NCBI RefSeq assembly: GCF_900141745.1
Contig: NZ_FSRM01000002.1
Coordinates: 2,232,001 to 2,296,000, forward strand
From: Paraburkholderia phenazinium
Lineage (GTDB): Bacteria; Pseudomonadota; Gammaproteobacteria; Burkholderiales; Burkholderiaceae
DNA: 64,000 nucleotides
Reading direction: 5' to 3'
Part shown: positions 26,027-34,883 of the stretch, one piece after another
Position numbering within the stretch: the first letter of the stretch is position 1
Layout: every line of letters starts with the position of its first letter
Translations under genes and position numbers: made by a program
Notes under the pieces: generated by a model
What the model saw: the letters and a program-made list of their open reading frames with translations, nothing else
Told to the model about the DNA's origin: nothing
The model's database searches: none

Positions 26027-27421
26027 TCAAGGCAACTGTAACGCGGCCACAGCGTGCCGTAGTGCCGTGCGCAAACCTTCTTCAACCACTGGATGATAGA
26101 AGGGCATCTCAAGAATTGCATCCACTGTCAGCTTCATTTGCAGTGCCCAGGCAAGCAGGTGGGCAATATGTTCGGCATCCGGACCGATCCACTCCGCGCC
26201 CAGAAACTGCCGGCTCGCCTTGTCCACATACACATGCATCAAGCCGCGATTCTTCAACATCACGCGGCTGCGTCCCTGGTCTTCAAAGCTGACTTCGCCG
26301 GTTGCGAACGTGCCCGGTTCCAGATCGGCGTGTCGCGCGCCGACCATCGCAATGCCCGGGTTCGAAAACAGCACGGCGATCGACGCACGGCGCTTCAACG
26401 GTGCGACGTCCGGGAAGCGGGCAGCGTTTGTCCCCGCGGCGCGACCTTCGTCCGCGGCTTCGTGCAATAGCGGCAGGACGCCATTTGCGTCGCCGGCAAT
26501 GAACACAGGGTGCGCCCCTGCCTGCAGCGTAAGCGGATCATAGATAGGGGCACCGTGCTTATCGATCGTAAGAGAAGTGTTATGCAGTGCAAGCTTTTCG
26601 AAATTCGACTTGCGGCCAGCCGTAACCAGCACATATTCAAACGTGTCCTCGACAACCTCTCCAGCGCCGGTCCGAAAGCGGATCTGCACCGCGTCACCCA
26701 CGCGCGTTGCCACTTCTACTTCGGCCTGGGCTTCGAAACGGAACGAGTTCTGGAAGGTCCGTTCGGCATACGCCTTGATAGCCGGATCCGTAAGGGGGCC
26801 AACGCGTCCGCGCGCGCCGATCACTGTCACGTCTACGCCGAGGTGGGCAAGCGCCTGTCCCAGTTCGAGCCCAATGACGCCTGCGCCGATCACCGCGATC
26901 TTGCGCGGCAGGTCCGACCATTCGAACACGTCGTCATTGACGATGACGCGCTCGCCAAGCGCCTGGTACTTCGCCGGGACAACCGGCGACGAACCGGTTG
27001 CGATCACCACGCTGCGTGCCCTTACACGCGTGTGGTCGCCAACCTGCAGCAGGCCGTCGTCGATAAAGCGGGCATACCCAGTCAACTTGTCGGCAGCCGG
27101 AATCGCGTCGACGCTATCGAGCACAAAACCGACCAGACGATCGCGCTCGCTCTTCACCCGTTGCATGACCTCGCGGCCGTCGACCCGAACGGTCCCGTCG
27201 ACGTGCACGCCAAACGGCGCCGTGTGCTGCGCGGCATGCGCTGCCTCTGCGGCGGCGATCAGCAGTTTCGATGGCATGCACCCGACACGTGCACACGTCG
27301 TACCATGCGGTCCGCCTTCAATGAGAATCGCGGACGCGCCGGCTGCCTTCGCGGCGCGATACGCCGGCAAACCGGCGCTGCCGGCACCAATAATGGCTAC
27401 ATCGGTCTGGACTGTGTTCAT
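26027..27421 (-). CDS. dihydrolipoyl dehydrogenase-like flavoprotein disulphide reductase
   Basis: From ATG 27421 (after GAGGAATTC) the product has 464 residues. The FAD motif IIGAGSAG is at the N-terminus, the redox pair is TCARVGCMPSK (Cys-x4-Cys), the NAD site is IAVIGAGVIGLELG, and PVFIAGDANG is the second FAD contact. A catalytic His-Pro with following Glu (FYHPVVEEGL) is present near the C-terminus, so it should reduce a disulphide. It differs from housekeeping Lpd, and no E1/E2 dehydrogenase genes are nearby, so its partner is unknown. It is divergent from the AraC regulator, which probably controls it. Confidence 0.87.
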   Translation of the reverse strand: MNTVQTDVAIIGAGSAGLPAYRAAKAAGASAILIEGGPHGTTCARVGCMPSKLLIAAAEAAHAAQHTAPFGVHVDGTVRVDGREVMQRVKSERDRLVGFVLDSVDAIPAADKLTGYARFIDDGLLQVGDHTRVRARSVVIATGSSPVVPAKYQALGERVIVNDDVFEWSDLPRKIAVIGAGVIGLELGQALAHLGVDVTVIGARGRVGPLTDPAIKAYAERTFQNSFRFEAQAEVEVATRVGDAVQIRFRTGAGEVVEDTFEYVLVTAGRKSNFEKLALHNTSLTIDKHGAPIYDPLTLQAGAHPVFIAGDANGVLPLLHEAADEGRAAGTNAARFPDVAPLKRRASIAVLFSNPGIAMVGARHADLEPGTFATGEVSFEDQGRSRVMLKNRGLMHVYVDKASRQFLGAEWIGPDAEHIAHLLAWALQMKLTVDAILEMPFYHPVVEEGLRTALRHAVAALQLP

Positions 27422-27578
27422 GAATTCCTCGAAACCATGATGCGATGAAGGGAGAAGCACCGCAGGCTCATCGAGACATGCTCGGGTAGAATCTGCTGCT
27501 TGATTACCTGTAACTTTAGGCGCGTACCCCCTCGGCGCTAATCCTCAACCGACTCAAGAATCTGCTCAAGCGGCTCAT

Positions 27579-28547
27579 ATGGATCTGCTCAGTCGAGTCC
27601 TCGCCCTTATCCCCGTCAGCGGCCGTCTGGACGTGCGCTGTCATTTCGGTGCGCCGTGGGCGATTGCGCAGGGCAGCGCCGCCGTGCGCGAGATTCCGTA
27701 CCACGTGCTGCTTTCGGGTGAGGCGGTGCTGGAGCATGGGAGCGGTCCTGCCGAGCAGCTGATTGCAGGCGACATCGTCCTGTTTCCGACCGGCGGCGCG
27801 CATCGGATCCACGATGGCAGCGGACGTCCACCGGCGCCGCCAGTCGAACGGCAAGACGTCTCGTTGCTGATCGCAGAGAACGAAGGCTCGGGCGCGCGTG
27901 CGGACATCCTGTGTGGCCGGTTTCTGATTGGTGCCGTGCCTGACCGGCTGCTGCGCGAGCATTTACCCGGACGCCTCGTGGTACACAGCGCTGAAAGCGC
28001 TGGCGGCACCGCGAACGGCAGTAGCGAAGCCACAGGAACGCCAGCGAGCACGCGGCTTACACGGTTGATCGAGCTGATGCGTGAGGAGTCGGTCGACGAA
28101 GGGCCGGGCAGCGAGGCTCTCATCAACCATCTTTCGGCCGCCCTGTTCGCCTTGACGTTGCGCTTTGCAAGCGGCGGCTCGCAACCGCCGCATGGCTTGC
28201 TCTCTCTCGCGGCACGGCCGCGCCTGCAACCTGCGGTCACGGCCATGTTCGAAACACCGGACAAGCCATGGACGCTCGACCAGCTTGCTTCGTTGTGCAA
28301 TATGTCGCGAGCGACGTTTGTACGACAGTTCCAGGATGTGATCGGCCGCTCCGCGACCGACATGCTGACCGATATCCGGATGACGCTCGCCGGGCACAAA
28401 CTGCTTGAGTCGAACGTGGGTGTCGCCGAGATCGGAGAGATGGTGGGGTATCAGTCGAACGCTGCATTCCAGCGTGTTTTCAAGCGTCTGATAGGCGTGA
28501 CGCCGTCACGTTACCGGACTTTGGGCGGCAAGGTCGAAGCGGCATAG
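27579..28547 (+). CDS. AraC-family regulator with cupin-type N-terminal domain
   Basis: The 322-residue protein has an N-terminal cupin_6-type sensor domain (residues about 1-180; ALIPVSGRLDVRC, then VPYHVLLSGEA-like strands and DIVLFPTGGAHRI) and a C-terminal AraC DNA-binding domain. The two helix-turn-helices read WTLDQLASLCNMSRATFVRQF and VGVAEIGEMVGYQSNAAF, followed by RVFKRLIGVTPSRYR. This class often governs one adjacent oxidoreductase gene. It is divergent from the flavoprotein and 55 bases upstream of the PanE-like gene, so it may control both. Confidence 0.9.
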   Translation: MDLLSRVLALIPVSGRLDVRCHFGAPWAIAQGSAAVREIPYHVLLSGEAVLEHGSGPAEQLIAGDIVLFPTGGAHRIHDGSGRPPAPPVERQDVSLLIAENEGSGARADILCGRFLIGAVPDRLLREHLPGRLVVHSAESAGGTANGSSEATGTPASTRLTRLIELMREESVDEGPGSEALINHLSAALFALTLRFASGGSQPPHGLLSLAARPRLQPAVTAMFETPDKPWTLDQLASLCNMSRATFVRQFQDVIGRSATDMLTDIRMTLAGHKLLESNVGVAEIGEMVGYQSNAAFQRVFKRLIGVTPSRYRTLGGKVEAA

Positions 28548-28602
28548 AATGACCAGACCGCCAGGCTTTGACCGGGTTGAAACCCGCTACAAGGATTCAA
28601 GC

Positions 28603-29577
28603 ATGAAGATCTGTATTTACGGTGCCGGCGCCATTGGCGGTTGGATGGGAGCGAGGCTTGCACAGGCGGGGCATAACGTCAGCGTGATCGCGCGAGGCGC
28701 AACACTGTCCGCGCTCAGGGAAAACGGCCTGCAACTCGTGGAGGGTGGCAAGACGACGGCATCGACAGTCGCGGCCAGCGAGCACGCTGCGGACCTTGGT
28801 CCTCAGGATATCGTGATCGTCGCGGTGAAGGCGCCGGCGATGGCTGCGGTTGCTGCCGGCATCGCGCCGTTGCTGACCGAAAACACCACGATCATCACGG
28901 CAATGAACGGCATTCCGTGGTGGTTCTGCGATGGTCTCGGTTCGGGCTTTGCGGGTAAGCGATTGACATCGGTGGATCCGGAGGGCGCCATAGCAGCAGC
29001 GATTCCCAGCGCGCAGACGGTCGGCTGCGTGGTGCACGCAAGTTGCCTGCAGGACGCGCCGGGCGTGATCCGGCATCACCAGGGTAACGGACTCATCCTC
29101 GGCGAGGCATCCGGACAGCCGAGCGAGCGGGTCGCGAAACTCGTGGAGACGTTCGCGGCAGCCGGCTTTAACGCCTCGGCGTCAGACCAGATTCAGCGGG
29201 ACGTCTGGTACAAGCTGTGGGGCAACATGACAATGAACCCGATCAGCGCGATAACAGGCGCCACCACCGACAAGATTCTGGGCGACGACCTGGTACGCGG
29301 CTTCGTTACGCACGCAATGCTGGAGGCAAAGGAGATCGGTGCGCGATTCGGCATCACCATCGATCAACAGCCTAGCGATCGGCATGCAGTAACGTTGAAA
29401 CTGGGCGCGATGAAAACATCCATGCTGCAGGACGTTCTGGCTCGCAAGACGGTTGAGATCGATGCTTTGGTGGGCGCGGTGCGAGAACTGGGGCAGATCA
29501 CGGATGTGCCGACACCGTTTATCGATGCGTTGCTGGGTCTCGCGCGCCTGCATGCGCGCACCCTGGGTCTCTATTGA
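28603..29577 (+). CDS. 2-dehydropantoate 2-reductase-like protein (PanE/ApbA family)
   Basis: The 324-residue protein starts MKICIYGAGAIGGWMGARL, the NADPH-binding fold of the ketopantoate reductase family. VAVKAP and NGIPWWF follow in the first domain. DVWYKLWGNMTMNPISAI contains the catalytic Lys in the C-terminal helical domain. Family members reduce ketopantoate in coenzyme A synthesis, but paralogues in catabolic loci reduce other 2-oxo acids, and this one is isolated from panB/panC. ATG 28603 follows AAGGA; an upstream in-frame start at 28549 would overlap little and has no ribosome site. Confidence 0.85.
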   Translation: MKICIYGAGAIGGWMGARLAQAGHNVSVIARGATLSALRENGLQLVEGGKTTASTVAASEHAADLGPQDIVIVAVKAPAMAAVAAGIAPLLTENTTIITAMNGIPWWFCDGLGSGFAGKRLTSVDPEGAIAAAIPSAQTVGCVVHASCLQDAPGVIRHHQGNGLILGEASGQPSERVAKLVETFAAAGFNASASDQIQRDVWYKLWGNMTMNPISAITGATTDKILGDDLVRGFVTHAMLEAKEIGARFGITIDQQPSDRHAVTLKLGAMKTSMLQDVLARKTVEIDALVGAVRELGQITDVPTPFIDALLGLARLHARTLGLY

Positions 29578-29626
29578 TAGTCAGGTTTACGGTGGCCCGG
29601 GTTTCAGTTTTGGCCGTTGCCTTCCT

Positions 29627-29875
29627 TCACTCCGGCACGCGCTGCAACAGGGCCTTTTCAAAGTCCAGGGCCTCCTGAACGAGCCACGTTTCGAAGGCAA
29701 GCAATTGCGGCGACGCCGAGCTAACCTGCGAGCAGGCGAGATAATACGCACCCGGCGTCGGCACCCGAAGTTCGAACGGTGCCACCAGCCGTCCGCTGCA
29801 CAGATCATCCTCTATCAGCGTTCGCACCGCCATGACGATCCCTGGATTGTCGATGGCTCCCTTTCTGCTGCTCAC
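29627..29875 (-). pseudogene. C-terminal fragment of a LysR (GcvA-type) regulator
   Basis: About 70 codons read as the end of a GcvA-like LysR effector domain: GIVMAVRTLIEDDLCSGRLV, then GAYYLACS and FETWLVQEA, before the stop. The helix-turn-helix and most of the effector domain, some 220 codons, are missing, and homology fades near 29850. It is a deletion remnant and cannot work. Confidence 0.7.
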
Positions 29876-29934
29876 CGTTTTCGCTCTGGTGCTCGATACG
29901 ACGGTGTCATTGTTCGAAGATCACTTCGTACGCA

Positions 29935-30178
29935 GGCAACCGTCCGCCGGGCCGTGTCGCTATCGTGACAGGCGGCGCGCAGGGCATTGGGCTGACGGTC
30001 GGCCGCCGGCTTCTCGCTTCCGGGGCGAAGCTGGTTGTGTGGGACATCAACGAGGCGACCCCGGAGCAGGCGAGCGCCGACCTGAACGCCGTTGGCAAGG
30101 GCGCGGTGCATACGGAGAAAGTCGACATTGCCGACTACGACAGCGTGGCCGCCGCGAAGGCGGGCACGCTTGAGAGGA
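29935..30178 (+). pseudogene. N-terminal fragment of a short-chain dehydrogenase/reductase
   Basis: The frame GRVAIVTGGAQGIGLTVGRRLL, WDINEATPEQA and VDIADYDSVAAA (about 29950-30150) is the NAD-binding start of a classical SDR. It lacks an obvious start codon with a ribosome site and loses similarity before the catalytic Ser-Tyr-Lys part; the frame then runs on into unrelated sequence to 30258. With the LysR fragment on the other strand it marks a deletion or recombination scar just upstream of the large catabolic operon. Confidence 0.7.
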
Positions 30179-30231
30179 GCCGCATTCATGAAGTATTTTC
30201 GCATTGTCAGCCAACACGAACATTCGTCTTC

Positions 30232-30259
30232 TTGACGGATTGTATGACAGGCGTATAGA
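30232..30259 (+). promoter_or_regulatory. strong sigma-70-like promoter of the large catabolic operon
   Basis: TTGACG (30232-30237) and TATAGA (30254-30259) are 16 bases apart, the best-looking promoter in the window. The spacer contains ATTGTATGACAG, close to the ATTGT-N3-ACAAT dyad bound by many FCD-type GntR proteins, so repression by the GntR protein encoded at 46.8 kb is plausible. The MFS gene starts 85 bases downstream. Confidence 0.6.
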
Positions 30260-30344
30260 CTGACTTATCAGCTTTACGTTTGCCGTCTTATCCGGGGTGC
30301 CGGGCGGCTCGTGGGCAAAGACTGATAGAGACGGAGACGCCATC

Positions 30345-31745
30345 ATGCCGGGCTATGCAAGCGTAGGAGCACGTCTGGACGGCCTGCCGCTGTCCGGCTT
30401 CCACTGGCGGCTGCTCGGTCTGATCGCAGCCGGCATGTACTTCGATTCGTTCGACATTTACATCGCAGGCAGCGTGCTTGCCGCGATGATCCATAGCGGC
30501 GAATCCACGCTCGGTCTCAACGCCGCCTTCGTATCCGTTACGTTCATCGGCATGATGACCGGAGCATGGCTCTCAGGTGTCCTTGGCGACCGCTTCGGGC
30601 GTCGCTTCTGCTATCAGTTCAACCTCGGCATCTATGGCTTTGCTTCGATTGCGGCTGCGTTTGCGCCGTCGATGCCATGGCTCATTGCCTTCCGCCTCAT
30701 CATGGGGATTGGGATGGGGGCGGAAATCGTGGTGGGCTACGGCACGCTCAGCGAGTTCATTCCGGCCGTCTGGCGCGGCCGTTTCGGCACCATCCTCAAC
30801 CTCATCATCAACACATCGCTGTTTCTTTCGACGTTTCTCGGCTGGCTCATCGTTCCCCACTACGGCTGGCGCTGGATGTTCGCGATCGCCGGCTGCGGGG
30901 CACTGGTGGTGTGGTTCCTGCGCAAGTCGATGCCGGAGTCGCCGCGTTGGCTCGAAGCGCGTGGCCGCGCCGAGGAAGCCTCAGGCATCGTGACGCGTAT
31001 TGAAGCTGCCTGTGGCGTGGATGCCGCCACCTCCCATGCAAACGAAGCGGCTCCACGCCGCATCGATCAGGAAGATCACGGCCAGCTCCGCGAACTGTTT
31101 TCCCGGCAACTGCTGGGCCGCACCATTACCGGCATTACGGTGCTGGTGGCGCTTTTCACGGTCAATTACGCATTCGTCAGCTGGATACCGACGTTCCTCG
31201 TCAAGCAGGGGCATAGCGTGTCCAATTCGCTGGGGCTGACGGCCGTCATGTTCGCGGGAGGGCCGGTCGGTTCGCTGATCGCGTTTCTGCTTGCCGAGCG
31301 GACGGGGCGAAAATGGGGAATCGTGCTGTTTTCGCTGATCTGCGCGGCGTTTGGCGTCGCCTATCCATTCGCGCAGTCCGCCGTTGCGATTGCCGCGCTG
31401 GGCTTTGCGATTACGTGCTGCATTTACGTGCTGTCCTCTTTCAGTGTGGCGACGTATGTCCCCGAACTGTTTCCGACCCGCTTGCGGCTGCGCGGGGCGG
31501 GGCTGTCGAATACGGTTGGGCGGGCCGTTAGCATCGCGATTCCTTACGCAGTCGCAGCATCGTTCATGAGGTTCGGCATCGCCGGCGTGCTGACGCTGAT
31601 TGTCGGAACGCTGCTTGCTCAGGCGTTGATCGTTGGCCTGATCGGTGCGGAAACAAAACGGCGCTCGCTCGAAGCCATCGAAGAGGAAGCGGGCATTGCA
31701 TCGCCTGACGCAATCGAGAGCGGCGCAGCCGGAGCAATCAGATGA
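30345..31745 (+). CDS. MFS transporter (SV2/sugar-porter-like)
   Basis: The 466-residue membrane protein has twelve predicted segments. MYFDSFDIYIAG in segment 1 carries two acidic residues typical of organic-acid symporters, and GDRFGRR is the loop 2-3 motif. FRLIMGIGMGAEIVVGYG in segment 4 and MPESPRWLEARGR before the central loop match the sugar-porter/SV2 branch. GGAGACGCCATC precedes the ATG at 30345. As first gene of the long operon it probably imports the starting compound; the cargo is not predictable beyond an organic acid. Confidence 0.88.
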   Translation: MPGYASVGARLDGLPLSGFHWRLLGLIAAGMYFDSFDIYIAGSVLAAMIHSGESTLGLNAAFVSVTFIGMMTGAWLSGVLGDRFGRRFCYQFNLGIYGFASIAAAFAPSMPWLIAFRLIMGIGMGAEIVVGYGTLSEFIPAVWRGRFGTILNLIINTSLFLSTFLGWLIVPHYGWRWMFAIAGCGALVVWFLRKSMPESPRWLEARGRAEEASGIVTRIEAACGVDAATSHANEAAPRRIDQEDHGQLRELFSRQLLGRTITGITVLVALFTVNYAFVSWIPTFLVKQGHSVSNSLGLTAVMFAGGPVGSLIAFLLAERTGRKWGIVLFSLICAAFGVAYPFAQSAVAIAALGFAITCCIYVLSSFSVATYVPELFPTRLRLRGAGLSNTVGRAVSIAIPYAVAASFMRFGIAGVLTLIVGTLLAQALIVGLIGAETKRRSLEAIEEEAGIASPDAIESGAAGAIR

Positions 31746-31819
31746 AACCGGACGCCGCAGAGTCAAGGGCGGGTTGAAACGCCAAGTTGCAAATCATCCA
31801 TCACGAGGACACCCGAGAC

Positions 31820-32620
31820 ATGTCATCGCAGATCGAGAATTACCGGATTTTTGCAGTCAAGTACGCACATTTCGAGCGCCGCTCAGGCGACAACTTTATC
31901 GGCGGCGATTCGCATGATGTCCCGATGCCGCTCGATTACTTCGTGTGGGCCGTGGTCGGCAATACGCGTACATTTATCGTCGACACCGGCTTCGATCAAC
32001 CCATGGCCGACAAACGCGGCCGCACGATTACCAACTCGGTTGAGCGCGGTTTGCAGAAAATCGGCATCGCCGCTGCGTCCGTCGAGGACGTGATCATCAC
32101 CCACATGCACTACGATCATGCGGGCAACCACGCGCTGTTTCCGCATGCGCGATATCACGTACAGGACCGCGAGATGGCCTATTGCACGGGCCGTTGCATG
32201 TGCCATCACGCGCTCAGCCACCCGTTCGAACCGGAAGATGTGAAGTCGATGGTCGGCCGTCTGTTCGATGGACGCGTGCGGTTTCATGACGGCGCATCGG
32301 AGGTGGCACCGGGCATCACCGTGCATTGGGTCGGCGGCCATACGAACGGTCTACAGATCGTGCGCGTCCATACTGAGCGCGGATGGGTCGTGCTGGCGTC
32401 GGATGCATCGCACTTCTACGCGAACATGCAGGAGCATCGGCCGTTCCCGATTGTGTATAACGTCGGCGACATGCTGGAAGGCTATGAAACCGCCCATCGT
32501 CTCGCCGCGTCGCCGAATCATGTGATTCCTGGTCACGATCCGGATGTGCTTGCGCGTTACCCGGCACATGATCGCGAGACGGAAGGCTGGATTGTGCGTC
32601 TCGATGCTGCGCCGCGCTGA
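31820..32620 (+). CDS. metallo-beta-lactamase-fold hydrolase (N-acyl-homoserine-lactonase family)
   Basis: The 266-residue protein has the two-zinc motif THMHYDHAGNH, a further His in WVGGHTNG, Asp in LASDASHF and the last His in VIPGHDP. This set and the length match the AhlD/4-pyridoxolactonase group of lactone hydrolases. In a catabolic operon it more likely opens a ring lactone or imide intermediate than degrades a quorum signal; that is inferred from context. The ATG at 31820 follows a GAGG-containing leader. It is 12 bases from the next gene. Confidence 0.87.
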   Translation: MSSQIENYRIFAVKYAHFERRSGDNFIGGDSHDVPMPLDYFVWAVVGNTRTFIVDTGFDQPMADKRGRTITNSVERGLQKIGIAAASVEDVIITHMHYDHAGNHALFPHARYHVQDREMAYCTGRCMCHHALSHPFEPEDVKSMVGRLFDGRVRFHDGASEVAPGITVHWVGGHTNGLQIVRVHTERGWVVLASDASHFYANMQEHRPFPIVYNVGDMLEGYETAHRLAASPNHVIPGHDPDVLARYPAHDRETEGWIVRLDAAPR

Positions 32621-32632
32621 GGAACAGATTAC

Positions 32633-33418
32633 ATGGCGCTAAAAGGCAAAAATGTGCTCGTGACCGGTTCGTCGGATGGACTGGGTCTGGCCATGGCGAG
32701 GGCGCTTGCAGCGGCGGGCTGCAATATCGTCCTGCATGGTCTGGAAGACGCACAAGGTATGGAGCATACGACTCGCGAACTCGCTACGTCGTTCGATGTT
32801 GGGGTGCATTACTTGCGCGGCGATCTTTCGGCAATCGACGGCGTCGATGCGCTTGTCGAGTCGGCTCGTGCGCAGCTTGGAACGATCGATGTGTTGATCA
32901 ACAACGCGGTGGTGCGCCATTTCGCGGGCATTGAGTCGTTCCCTATCGAGCATTGGAACAACGCACTGGCCGTCAATCTTACGGCAGCGTTTCGCGCCAT
33001 CCAGTTGACGTTGCCCGGCATGCGCGAGCGTAACTGGGGGCGCATCTTCAATATGACCTCCGTGTACGGCGCACGCGCGACGGCAAATCGCGTCGACTAT
33101 GTGACGACAAAGACGGCATTGCTCGGACTTACACGCTCGGTAGCGATCGAGACGCTCAATCAGGGCATTACGTGCAATGCAATCTGCCCGGGCTCGGTGC
33201 TGACACCGAACATCGACGGTCGCATCAACGAGTTGATGGATGTGCGCGGGCTAAGTCGTGACGATGCGGTGCATGAGTTTCTAAAGGGAAAGCAACCTAC
33301 GGGCGAGTTGATCGATGCGGCACATGTCGGCGATCTGATCGTCTTCTTGTGCTCCCCGTCGGCAAGCCAGATCACGGGTGCGTTGATGCCGATCGAAGGA
33401 GGCTGGCTTGCAGGCTGA
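32633..33418 (+). CDS. short-chain dehydrogenase, 3-hydroxybutyrate-dehydrogenase-like
   Basis: The 261-residue classical SDR starts with KGKNVLVTGSSDGLGLAMA for cofactor binding and has the catalytic set NMTSVYG (Ser) and DYVTTKTAL (Tyr-x3-Lys). NAICPGSVLTP follows the active site, and the end IEGGWLAG is typical of 3-hydroxybutyrate dehydrogenase-like SDRs. It probably oxidises a hydroxy-acid intermediate with NAD. The codons for the terminal EGGW double as a strong AAGGAGG ribosome site for the next gene. Confidence 0.88.
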   Translation: MALKGKNVLVTGSSDGLGLAMARALAAAGCNIVLHGLEDAQGMEHTTRELATSFDVGVHYLRGDLSAIDGVDALVESARAQLGTIDVLINNAVVRHFAGIESFPIEHWNNALAVNLTAAFRAIQLTLPGMRERNWGRIFNMTSVYGARATANRVDYVTTKTALLGLTRSVAIETLNQGITCNAICPGSVLTPNIDGRINELMDVRGLSRDDAVHEFLKGKQPTGELIDAAHVGDLIVFLCSPSASQITGALMPIEGGWLAG

Positions 33419-34805
33419 TTCCTTCGCGATGCAAACGATCCCGGCAAACACAATCACATGTGCGCTGGCACGATTCGTCGCCACGACCGGATGGTCCGAG
33501 ATACCGGCTGCTGTACGACATGAGGCGAAACGTGCGTTGGTGAACTACGTCGCGGTTGCGCTCGCCGGTTGTCACGATCCAGTGATCAACAAGGCGGCCG
33601 CAGTCTACGGTCGCTTTCGCGCGGATCGGAGCGCCAGCGTGATCGGACGTGCCGATCAGACGGACATGTTGAACGCAGCGGCGCTCAACGCAATGAGCGC
33701 CAATGTCTTCGATTTCGATGACACGCATATGCCGACGATCATCCATCCAACCGCGCCGGTCGCGGCCGCGCTGTTTGCGCTGGCAGAAGCGCAGGAGGAG
33801 TCCGCAACGATCAGTGGAGAAGCGCTGCTTCTTGCGTTCGTGCTTGGCGTAGAGGTGGAATGCCGGATCGGCAACGCAGTGTCGCCCGAACACTATCAGC
33901 GCGGCTGGCATATCACTTCGACGTGCGGCGTCTTCGGTGCCGCCGCGGCGGTTGCTAAAGCCCGCGGGCTGAGCGAACAACAGATCGTCTGGGCGCTTGG
34001 CAATGCATCGGCGCAGGCGGGTGGTCTGGTTGAAACACTTGGCACGATGTCGAAAAGCATTAGCGTCGGGAATGCGGCGCGCAATGGACTGTTGTCTGCA
34101 CTGCTGGCTGCAGAGGGTTTTTCGGGTCCCGACGCGCCTCTCGAAGGAGCACGCGGATATTTGCGCGTGAGCGCTGCCAGACCGGATCTGGGCGCGATCA
34201 CGGATGGCCTTGGAAGTGACTGGGCGTTGTCGTCGAACACATATAAGCCCTATCCGTGTGGTGTCGTGCTCAACCCGGTCATCGACGCGTGTCTTGAGTT
34301 GCGCCGCGACGCGAGCTGGACGCTTGACGATATCGAGCGCGTCGAGCTGACCGGACATCCGCTTCTGCGTGAACGGACCGACCGGCCCGGCGTGCGCTCG
34401 GGGCGTGAATCGCAGGTCAGCGCGCAACATGCCGTTGCAGTGACCCTGGCGCGCGGCAAAGCGGGTCTCGCCGAGTTCAGTGACGAGGCGGTCGCCGATG
34501 GTTCGCTCAAGGCCTTCACGGGTCGCTTGCGTTTCATCGATGATGCGTCGTGGGATGTCGAGTCGGCGCAGGTCAGCATCGTGTTGCGTTCGGGAGAGTC
34601 CGTATCGCGGCGAGTCGATGCCGGGCGCGGCAGCCTCGCAGCGCCGCTGACGGATGAGGAACTGGCGGCGAAGCTGCGCGAGCTGGCTGCATATGGCGGC
34701 TCCGGCGTCCAGCCGCAACCGCTGACGGAGATGTTATGGCGCTTCGACCGTGAGCCGGATGCCGCAACGTTGATGCGCATGGCGCGCCCAACGCAAGCGG
34801 CTTGA
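33408..34805 (+). CDS. MmgE/PrpD family protein
   Basis: The 465-residue protein belongs to the 2-methylcitrate dehydratase/cis-aconitate-decarboxylase-like family. Recognisable parts are LARFVATTGWSEIP, NVFDFDDTH with its conserved acidic pair, HPTAPVAAALFALAE and the C-terminal lid YKPYPCGVVLNPVIDA. Members isomerise, dehydrate or decarboxylate tri- or dicarboxylic acids. The start I prefer is TTG at 33408, which overlaps the SDR gene and has AAGGAGG six bases upstream; the ATG at 33429 has no ribosome site. Substrate is unknown, but an activated dicarboxylic acid fits the neighbouring dehydrogenases. Confidence 0.87.
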   Translation: MQADSFAMQTIPANTITCALARFVATTGWSEIPAAVRHEAKRALVNYVAVALAGCHDPVINKAAAVYGRFRADRSASVIGRADQTDMLNAAALNAMSANVFDFDDTHMPTIIHPTAPVAAALFALAEAQEESATISGEALLLAFVLGVEVECRIGNAVSPEHYQRGWHITSTCGVFGAAAAVAKARGLSEQQIVWALGNASAQAGGLVETLGTMSKSISVGNAARNGLLSALLAAEGFSGPDAPLEGARGYLRVSAARPDLGAITDGLGSDWALSSNTYKPYPCGVVLNPVIDACLELRRDASWTLDDIERVELTGHPLLRERTDRPGVRSGRESQVSAQHAVAVTLARGKAGLAEFSDEAVADGSLKAFTGRLRFIDDASWDVESAQVSIVLRSGESVSRRVDAGRGSLAAPLTDEELAAKLRELAAYGGSGVQPQPLTEMLWRFDREPDAATLMRMARPTQAA

Positions 34806-34883
34806 CGGCTGCGAAGCAGAAACGAAGCTGAAACAGCGCTGCAGCAACGCGAAACAAACGATCTTTCATGGATGAGGGAAATC

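Noticed and set aside
29907..29960. A third gene fragment (minus-strand reading ending in LPAYEVIFEQ) between the LysR and SDR remnants
   Set aside because: The stretch is too short to assign to any family and may be chance, so it is not annotated.
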